DNA of 64,000 nt, taken from contig NZ_QGTQ01000003.1 in assembly GCF_003182255.1 (NCBI RefSeq), forward strand, positions 384,537-448,536, in the 5' to 3' direction. The first letter of the stretch is position 1. Every line of letters begins with the position of its first letter. The notes under the pieces were generated by a model, which was given only the letters and a program-made list of their open reading frames with translations, made no database searches and was not told the origin of the DNA. The translations under genes and the position numbers were made by a program. Origin of the DNA: Paenibacillus cellulosilyticus (lineage in GTDB: Bacteria; Bacillota; Bacilli; Paenibacillales; Paenibacillaceae). Positions 58,094-64,000 of the stretch are shown in pieces.

Positions 58094-59581
58094 TCACTGC
58101 CCGCTCAATCGGATTTGATTGATGGCCTGCGCCAATATATCCATCGTTCGATTGGACTCTGCAAGCGTATTTGCTGCTCCGCCAACTTCGATTAATGCGC
58201 TGGTAGGAGAGTAGTTTTGATTATACCAACCGTTGCCGACGCTTCTATCCTTATAGTATATTCCTCTGGACAGACCCGGGTATTTGGCCGTGACTAGCGC
58301 TTGTATCTTCTTGGCGAAGGCATCGTTCTGCTTCCAATTCGGATTTTCGAGACCGATTACGAAATACAATTTGGCATAGCTTGTGCCACGAATGTTGACC
58401 GTGGTCGTGCTTCTAGGACTTGTATCCCGATGAATATCGAATAAATATTTGATTTGCGGATGCAGGGTAAGCTGATTGATGATCGATTTCTCGGAATAAA
58501 CGTATGATTTCGCATAGTTAAATTGGTTTCCGTAAATCGATTCGTAATCGTAGGAAGTTTGATAAACTTCAGCGCCCATCGCCTGCAAAATGCCGGCCAA
58601 CCGTGCCCCTAACATGGTGACATTGGTCGTCTTATTGAATGCGAGATCGGAGTTCCACACGCCCGGCAGTTCAGGAATCCACGATTCCTGATTATGCGAA
58701 TGGTAAATATAAACCGCCGACTTCGAGACCGGATTTGCGGATGCTGCAGAATCCAAACGAATGACCAGCTTATTAGGGTCGCCGGTGTTTTGGATTTGAT
58801 AGCTCACTTTCTGTTTGAGATCCGCCAGGACTCGGATAGTCGAGCTGTCTGGATCATTCATTATGTAACTGATATCCGAAATATACGGGTTGTCGGGTGA
58901 AATATTCGATACTACACCAGTTGAATTGTCGGTCTGATCGCTAGTAGACCCATTAAGCGTTACGCCCGGCAGATCTACAATAAGACGATCCGGATTGGTT
59001 AAAATAGAAATGCTAGGCGTGAAGCTCCCGTCGGTGGCAATCGTTAATCGATTATTGTCCAATTGAATCGATTGCAGTGCAGGATATTGATCTGGCGGTA
59101 GTATAGGCACGTTCGGGTCGGTGGCAGGGTCACTGCCAGAAACGTCACTGCTTGTTCTCCATAAACTGACCGCGTAAGTTGACGCATCCCACTTCACCAC
59201 AAGACCAAAGTTTTCAGCGACGAAACGAATGGGGAGTAACGTTACCCCGTTAATGACGATTGGAGGCTGATCCAAAGGCGTCGTTGTTCCATTAAGAATC
59301 GCATAACTGCCGTTAATCGGTAGAACGATTGTTGTCGTATCGTTGGAAAGGGTTGCGATTTGGCTTTTCTTATCCCACGCAACGTCAGCGCCCAGGCCCT
59401 CCGCGATAACACGAATCGGTACCATCGTGGTTTGATTGATCAAACGAGGGGCAACGGACGAGCTTAACTTTTGACCATTAAGATACAGTTTGATCGTAGA
59501 AGATGCAGCATAGGTATCCGGTAAGTTAAATGATAGCAGGAACAATAGTGATAAGAGTGCAGTAATCGATCTTTTCATCAT
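58094..59581 (-). CDS. Secreted SpoIIP-domain protein with copper-amine-oxidase-like and AMIN domains
   Basis: The 495-residue product has a signal peptide (ITALLSLLFLLSFNLPDTYA). Next come copper-amine-oxidase N-terminal-like (stalk) repeats at ~28-140 (TTMVPIRVIAEGLGADVAWD and VTLLPIRFVAENFGLVVKWD), an AMIN-like segment at ~165-280 (NPDRLIVDLPGVTL), and a SpoIIP domain at ~285-490 (VYIYHSHNQESWIPEL, YLFDIHRDTSPR, SALIEVGGAANTLAES). SpoIIP is a peptidoglycan amidase/endopeptidase acting in engulfment, but this protein differs from sporulation SpoIIP in being a soluble multi-domain secreted form. A second ATG at 59578 is equally possible behind AGAGGTGG. Confidence 0.87.
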   Translation of the reverse strand: MMKRSITALLSLLFLLSFNLPDTYAASSTIKLYLNGQKLSSSVAPRLINQTTMVPIRVIAEGLGADVAWDKKSQIATLSNDTTTIVLPINGSYAILNGTTTPLDQPPIVINGVTLLPIRFVAENFGLVVKWDASTYAVSLWRTSSDVSGSDPATDPNVPILPPDQYPALQSIQLDNNRLTIATDGSFTPSISILTNPDRLIVDLPGVTLNGSTSDQTDNSTGVVSNISPDNPYISDISYIMNDPDSSTIRVLADLKQKVSYQIQNTGDPNKLVIRLDSAASANPVSKSAVYIYHSHNQESWIPELPGVWNSDLAFNKTTNVTMLGARLAGILQAMGAEVYQTSYDYESIYGNQFNYAKSYVYSEKSIINQLTLHPQIKYLFDIHRDTSPRSTTTVNIRGTSYAKLYFVIGLENPNWKQNDAFAKKIQALVTAKYPGLSRGIYYKDRSVGNGWYNQNYSPTSALIEVGGAANTLAESNRTMDILAQAINQIRLSGQ

Positions 59582-60004
59582 CCACCTCTAGTCTAAGTTG
59601 TCCAACCTAGCAATTTCTTGTCACAACAAAAAACGATAGCCTCTTAAAAGTAAGAAACTTTCGCCGTCTTATCAATACTATATTTTTGGTAATATTTTTT
59701 ACAGCATAATCTTAGATTTATCATTACTCACAGTTTGGTCATTCGTATCATGTTACGACATCCTTATATATGTATCCCAGAGGCCAGACTTAATAGGATG
59801 GCCTTTAAATATGCGTTTTTACTAAAATACTAGACGTAATTGCCTAATTTTACTAGAATATTATTTTGAATACTATCTATTTTTATTAATACTCTTATGG
59901 AGGTAAGTAGTGGAACGACAGTAATTATTCAATGGCATGAAACGCACTCCATTATTTATTAAGCTTGATTAAGGATGGACTTATTGTATAGGAGGATTTT
60001 TTTG
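59582..60004. other. AT-rich divergent intergenic region
   Basis: This 423-base gap between the SpoIIP-domain gene and the Ig-repeat gene must hold both divergent promoters. No hairpin terminator, small gene with a ribosome site, riboswitch or clear promoter pair was recognised. GGAGGA at 59991-59996 is the ribosome site of the following gene. Confidence 0.6.
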
Positions 60005-63000
60005 ATGACGAGGTTAATCGATTTCCATCGTTGGATCGCAATTATTCTAGTTATTACTCTCGGTGTTGGAATACCAACCGGTGGATCAATAGTTGCAGCA
60101 GGATCGGAGGTACTTGATCAATCGCAGACGAATTACTACGGAAATACGTGGGTAAACCATGATTATCCAAGGTATCAAACGTTTACTCCAGCAATCTCAG
60201 GGCAGTTGAGCCGAATTGAATTGAATAACGCTGGTACATACGGCTCTGTTACATTGATCGTTAGCTTGTATAAGAATGATGATTTATCGACGTCGATCGC
60301 TTCAGTACAACAGACGCCGATTGATGGCTGGGTGTCTTTTGATTTCTCAAGCTCACTTCCCTATCTCAAGAAAGGAACAAAGTATCGTATCGTAGTTTCT
60401 ACTGATCTTGGTGGCTCTTATGGCTTTGGATGGTATACGAGCAGCGGGGACCCTTATAAGGGAGGAGAAAGCTCTGCTTCTGGTTTCGACTATACGTTCA
60501 AAACGTATATGATTCCGGACTATTCGTTATCGGCGAGCGAGAGTCTAGTAACAGCAGCTAATTCCAGTCTAACTGCGGATGGGACCAGCCAGACGAGTGT
60601 GACGGTAACGGCAAAGGATGCACAGGGTGGGGATTATACGACTGGAGGTGCTATGGTCGCTATCACGGCGACACTAGGTACAATCAGTGCTGTTACAGAT
60701 AATGGGAACGGTACATACACAGCAACTTTAACCGCTCCAACGACAGCAGGGACTTCAGTTGTAAGTGCAACGATTGGTGGAGTCTCTGTCGGTAACACGG
60801 CCAATATTCAGTTTGTTGCAGGGCCGCCATCGCCTGGGACAAGTACAGTTACGGTGGGCAGTGGTACATTGACAGCCAATGGGACAAGCCAAACACCGAT
60901 AACGGTTACGTTGAACGATACTTACGGTAATAGACTGACAACAGGTGGTTCATCCGTTGCAATCACTTCAACGAAGGGCACTGTTGGTCCTGTAACGGAC
61001 AATGGTAATGGTGTTTATACAGCGATATTGACCGCTCCAACGACAGTTGGTTCCGGGGTTGTAAGTGCAACAGTAGGAGGCAGCCTTATCACGTCAACGG
61101 TGACAGTACAATTCGTGTCTGGTACGCCTTCCACATCTACAAGTACGGTCGCAGTGGGTAGTGGGACACTGATAGCGGACGGAACAAGCCAGACCACCGT
61201 GACGGTGACCTTAAAGGATGGACAGGGCAACGCAATAACAACAGGTGGTACGTCTGTTGCAATTACCGCAACGAAAGGGACGGTAAGTGCAGTAGCAGAC
61301 AATGGCAACGGTACCTACACGGCGACGTTGACGGCTCCTACGACGGTGGGTACTTCAACAGTTAGTGCCACAGTTGGTGGTAATGCAATCACATCGACGG
61401 CGACTGTACAGTTTGTTTCCGGTACGCCATCCACAACGACAAGTACGGTCGCAGTGGGAAGTGGGACACTGACAGCGGACGGAACAAGCCAGACGACAGT
61501 GACGGTGACGTTGAAGGATGGACAGGGCAACGCAATAACAACAGGTGGTACGTCTGTTGCTATTAGCGCAACGAAAGGGACAATAAGTGCAGTAACAGAC
61601 AATGGCAACGGTACCTACACGGCGACGTTGACGGCTCCTACGACGGTGGGTACATCCACTATCAGTGCAACAATTGGTGGTAGCGTAATTGCATCGACGG
61701 CGACTGTACAGTTTGTTTCCGGTACGCCATCCACAACGACAAGTACGGTCGCAGTGGGCAGTGGGACACTGACAGCGGACGGAACAAGCCTGACGACAGT
61801 GACGGTGACGTTGAAGGATGGACAGGGCAATGCAATAACAACCGGCGGCGAGACGGTAGTCATTAACGCAACGAAGGGCACGGTAAGTGCCGTATTAGAT
61901 GAAGGCGATGGTACGTACACAGCAAAGCTGACTGCGCCGACGACAGTGGGTACTTCAACAGTTAGTGCCACAGTAGGTGGCAATGCAATCGCATCGACAG
62001 CAACTGTACAATTCGTCCCTGGTACGCCATCAGCAACGACAAGTGCAGTAGCAGTAGACAACAATACACTCACGGCAGACGGAACGAGTCAAGCGACGGT
62101 GACGGTAACATTGAAGGATGCGCAAGGCAACGCAATAACGACCGGTGGCGAGACGGTAGTCATTACGGCTTCGAAGGGCACGGTAAGTGCCGTATTAGAT
62201 GAAGGCAATGGCACTTACACAGCGACGCTGACAGCACCGACGATAGTCGGTAATTCAACGGTCAGTGCCACAATAGGCGGCAACGCAATCGCATCGACGG
62301 CTAGCATAACATTTGTAGCTGGTACGCCATCAGTAACGACAAGTACCGTTGCAGTAGACAACAATACGCTGACAGCAGATGGGGCAAGTCAAGCAACAGT
62401 GACGGTAACATTGAAGGATGCGCAAGGAAACGAAATAACGACCGGTGGTGAGACGGTTGTAATTACAGCAACATCAGGAACTGTGAGTGCTGCAACAGAT
62501 AAAGGTGATGGCACCTACACGGCCACACTTATTGCTCCATCTACAGTCGGCACAGCAATACTCAGTGCCACAATAGGCGGCAACGCAATCGCATCGACAG
62601 CTAGCATAACATTTGTAGCTGGTACGCCATCAGCAACGACAAGCCTCGTTGCAGTAGACAACAATACGCTGACAGCAGATGGGACAAGTCAGGCAACAGT
62701 GACGGTAACGTTGAAGGACGCGCAAGGAAACGCAATAACAACCGGCGGAGAAACGGTAGTCATTACGGCTACGAAGGGCACGGTAAGTGCCGTATTAGAT
62801 GAAGGCGATGGTACGTACACAGCAACGCTGACAGCGCCGACGACAGTGGGTACTTCAACAGTTAGTGCCACAGTTGGTGGCAATGCAATCGCATCGACAG
62901 CAACTGTACAATTCGTCCCTGGTACGCCATCAGCAACGACAAGTGCAGTAGCAGTAGACAACAATACACTCACGGCAGACGGAACGAGTCAAGCGACGGT

Positions 63001-64000
63001 GACGGTAACGTTGAAGGATGCGCAAGGAAACGCAATAACAACCGGCGGAGATACGGTAGTCATTACGGCTACGAAGGGCACGGTAAGTGGCGTAATAGAT
63101 GAAGGCGATGGCACTTACACAGCAAAGCTGACTGCGCCGACGACAGTGGGTACTTCAACAGTTAGTGCCACAGTAGGTGGCAATGCAATCGCATCGACAG
63201 CAACTGTACAATTCGTCCCTGGTACGCCATCAGCAACGACAAGTGCAGTAGCAGTAGACAACAATACACTCACGGCAGACGGAACGAGTCAAGCGACGGT
63301 GACAGTAACGCTGAAGGATGCGCAGGGCAATTCAATAACAACCGGTGGCGAGACGGTAGTCATTACCGCAACGAAGGGCACGATTAGTGCCGTAAAAGAT
63401 GAAGGCGATGGTACGTACACAGCAACGCTGACAGCGCCGACGACAGTGGGTACTTCAACAGTTAGTGCCACAGTAGGTGGCAATGCAATCGCATCGACGG
63501 CTAGCATAACATTTGTAGCTGGTACGCCATCAGTAACGACAAGTACCGTTGCAGTAGACAAAAATAAGCTGACAGCAGATGGCACAAGTCAGGCAACAGT
63601 GACAGTAACGTTGAAGGATGCGCAAGGAAACGCAATAACAACCGGCGGCGAGACGGTAGTTATTACCGCAACGAAGGGTACGATTAGTGCCGTAATAGAT
63701 GAAGGCGATGGTACGTACACAGCAACGCTGACAGCGCCGACGACAGTGGGTACTTCAACGGTCAGTGCAAAGGTAGGCGGCAGCGCAATCGCATCGACAG
63801 CCAGCGTACAGATCGTCCCTGGTACGCCATCAGCAACGACAAGTACAGTTGCAGTAGATAACAATACGCTGACAGCAGACGGAACGAGTCAAGCGACGGT
63901 GACAGTAACGCTGAAGGATGCGCAGGGCAATTCAATAACAACCGGTGGCGAGACGGTAGTCATTACCGCAACGAAGGGCACGATTAGTGCCGTAATAGAT
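60005..64000 (+). CDS. Giant secreted bacterial Ig-like (Big_1) repeat protein, 3' end beyond window
   Basis: The frame from ATG 60005 (GGAGGA eight bases upstream; TTG 60002 also in frame) is open for all 1332 codons to the window edge. It begins with a signal peptide (MTRLIDFHRWIAIILVITL, cleavage near IVAAG). A ~140-residue beta-sandwich follows (FTPAISGQLSRIEL, GWVSFDFSSSLPYLKKGTKYRIVV) that may bind carbohydrate. From about residue 179 it consists of 100-residue repeats of the invasin/intimin group 1 Ig fold (LTADGTSQATVTVTLKDAQ, TTGGETVVITATKGTVSAV, DGTYTATLTAPTTVGTSTVS). A surface or S-layer-associated adhesin is likely; the anchor would be downstream. Confidence 0.93.
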   Translation, partial: MTRLIDFHRWIAIILVITLGVGIPTGGSIVAAGSEVLDQSQTNYYGNTWVNHDYPRYQTFTPAISGQLSRIELNNAGTYGSVTLIVSLYKNDDLSTSIASVQQTPIDGWVSFDFSSSLPYLKKGTKYRIVVSTDLGGSYGFGWYTSSGDPYKGGESSASGFDYTFKTYMIPDYSLSASESLVTAANSSLTADGTSQTSVTVTAKDAQGGDYTTGGAMVAITATLGTISAVTDNGNGTYTATLTAPTTAGTSVVSATIGGVSVGNTANIQFVAGPPSPGTSTVTVGSGTLTANGTSQTPITVTLNDTYGNRLTTGGSSVAITSTKGTVGPVTDNGNGVYTAILTAPTTVGSGVVSATVGGSLITSTVTVQFVSGTPSTSTSTVAVGSGTLIADGTSQTTVTVTLKDGQGNAITTGGTSVAITATKGTVSAVADNGNGTYTATLTAPTTVGTSTVSATVGGNAITSTATVQFVSGTPSTTTSTVAVGSGTLTADGTSQTTVTVTLKDGQGNAITTGGTSVAISATKGTISAVTDNGNGTYTATLTAPTTVGTSTISATIGGSVIASTATVQFVSGTPSTTTSTVAVGSGTLTADGTSLTTVTVTLKDGQGNAITTGGETVVINATKGTVSAVLDEGDGTYTAKLTAPTTVGTSTVSATVGGNAIASTATVQFVPGTPSATTSAVAVDNNTLTADGTSQATVTVTLKDAQGNAITTGGETVVITASKGTVSAVLDEGNGTYTATLTAPTIVGNSTVSATIGGNAIASTASITFVAGTPSVTTSTVAVDNNTLTADGASQATVTVTLKDAQGNEITTGGETVVITATSGTVSAATDKGDGTYTATLIAPSTVGTAILSATIGGNAIASTASITFVAGTPSATTSLVAVDNNTLTADGTSQATVTVTLKDAQGNAITTGGETVVITATKGTVSAVLDEGDGTYTATLTAPTTVGTSTVSATVGGNAIASTATVQFVPGTPSATTSAVAVDNNTLTADGTSQATVTVTLKDAQGNAITTGGDTVVITATKGTVSGVIDEGDGTYTAKLTAPTTVGTSTVSATVGGNAIASTATVQFVPGTPSATTSAVAVDNNTLTADGTSQATVTVTLKDAQGNSITTGGETVVITATKGTISAVKDEGDGTYTATLTAPTTVGTSTVSATVGGNAIASTASITFVAGTPSVTTSTVAVDKNKLTADGTSQATVTVTLKDAQGNAITTGGETVVITATKGTISAVIDEGDGTYTATLTAPTTVGTSTVSAKVGGSAIASTASVQIVPGTPSATTSTVAVDNNTLTADGTSQATVTVTLKDAQGNSITTGGETVVITATKGTISAVID
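60541..64000 (+). repeat. Array of exact 300-bp coding repeats
   Basis: Eleven complete units and part of a twelfth fall in register every 300 bases (for example the VTVTLKDAQG codons recur at 61501, 61801, 62101 and so on to 63901) with no insertions or deletions. The first three units (60541-61440) are the most divergent; the later ones share blocks identical over more than 100 bp. Confidence 0.95.

Noticed and set aside
57855..58118. 87-codon plus-strand frame as a gene
   Set aside because: It is one half of the frameshifted hydrolase remnant and runs through the terminator of the opposite gene.
61015..63864. Series of ~90-150-codon minus-strand frames rich in Val/Pro/Thr over the Ig-repeat gene
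   Set aside because: They recur with the same 300-bp period because they are the antisense of the repeats; no ribosome sites or plausible proteins.
60541..64000. Long direct repeats considered as CRISPR-like or satellite DNA
   Set aside because: The repeats are 300 bp, contiguous, coding and in frame; there are no spacers.

Overview
The window looks like chromosomal DNA of a spore-forming Firmicute, most likely a Paenibacillaceae member (Paenibacillus or a close relative). The reasons are: a ymdB-spoVS pair, miaB followed by ricA, a SpoIIP-type protein, strong AGGAGG ribosome sites, many TTG/GTG starts, and moderate GC with an AT-rich sugar-uptake island. No rRNA, tRNA or CRISPR array was recognised.

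Layout. 1-11.3 kb is a housekeeping block: 3' end of ymdB, spoVS, an M19 dipeptidase, the 2-oxoacid:ferredoxin oxidoreductase pair korAB behind a Fur-like box, pduL, a cidAB operon divergent from its LysR regulator, miaB-ricA and an iron-type alcohol dehydrogenase. 11.3-16 kb has bioY divergent from two ECF-transporter genes, the second a natural ATPase-permease fusion, with a BirA-type operator between, then an MFS exporter. 16.1-21.5 kb is a histidine kinase/response regulator/RND pump operon. 21.5-27.1 kb holds small genes, a complete IS1595-like element (25-bp inverted repeats, perfect 8-bp target duplication) carrying a VOC/glyoxalase-family passenger gene and a frameshifted transposase, then a copper P-type ATPase.

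27.2-36 kb is a nine-gene cobalamin uptake, salvage and nucleotide-loop operon (btuFCD-cobT-cobU-cbiB-cobS-cobD-cbiZ) under a B12 riboswitch with an intrinsic terminator. 36-46.5 kb is mixed: TetR/SDR pair, two tandem paralogues of unknown function, glutamyl-Q tRNA(Asp) synthetase, CorA, NUDIX, a phosphodiester-glycosidase-family protein, the helicase HrpB with a repeat-expanded insert, LysE and DUF1294. 46.5-52.1 kb is an AraR-like regulator divergent from an arabinose-oligomer-type ABC importer and a GH43 glycosidase.

52.2-58 kb is a patchwork: a MITE-like nested inverted repeat, helD, a truncated methyltransferase, a DGPF/YCII protein with an ECF42-type sigma factor, a 32-codon gene with an exceptional ribosome site, and an alpha/beta-hydrolase remnant. 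58.1-59.6 kb is a secreted SpoIIP-domain protein. From 60,005 a giant secreted protein of exactly 300-bp (100-residue) bacterial Ig-like repeats stays open to the window end. It is the dominant gene of the last 4 kb, while the reverse-strand ORFs there are shadows.

The strongest leads for new biology are the passenger-carrying IS, the exactly periodic Ig-repeat gene with signs of repeat homogenisation, the structured repeat at 52.2 kb, the ECF fusion and the undescribed small and paralogous genes. No clearly new multi-gene defence or biosynthetic system was seen.
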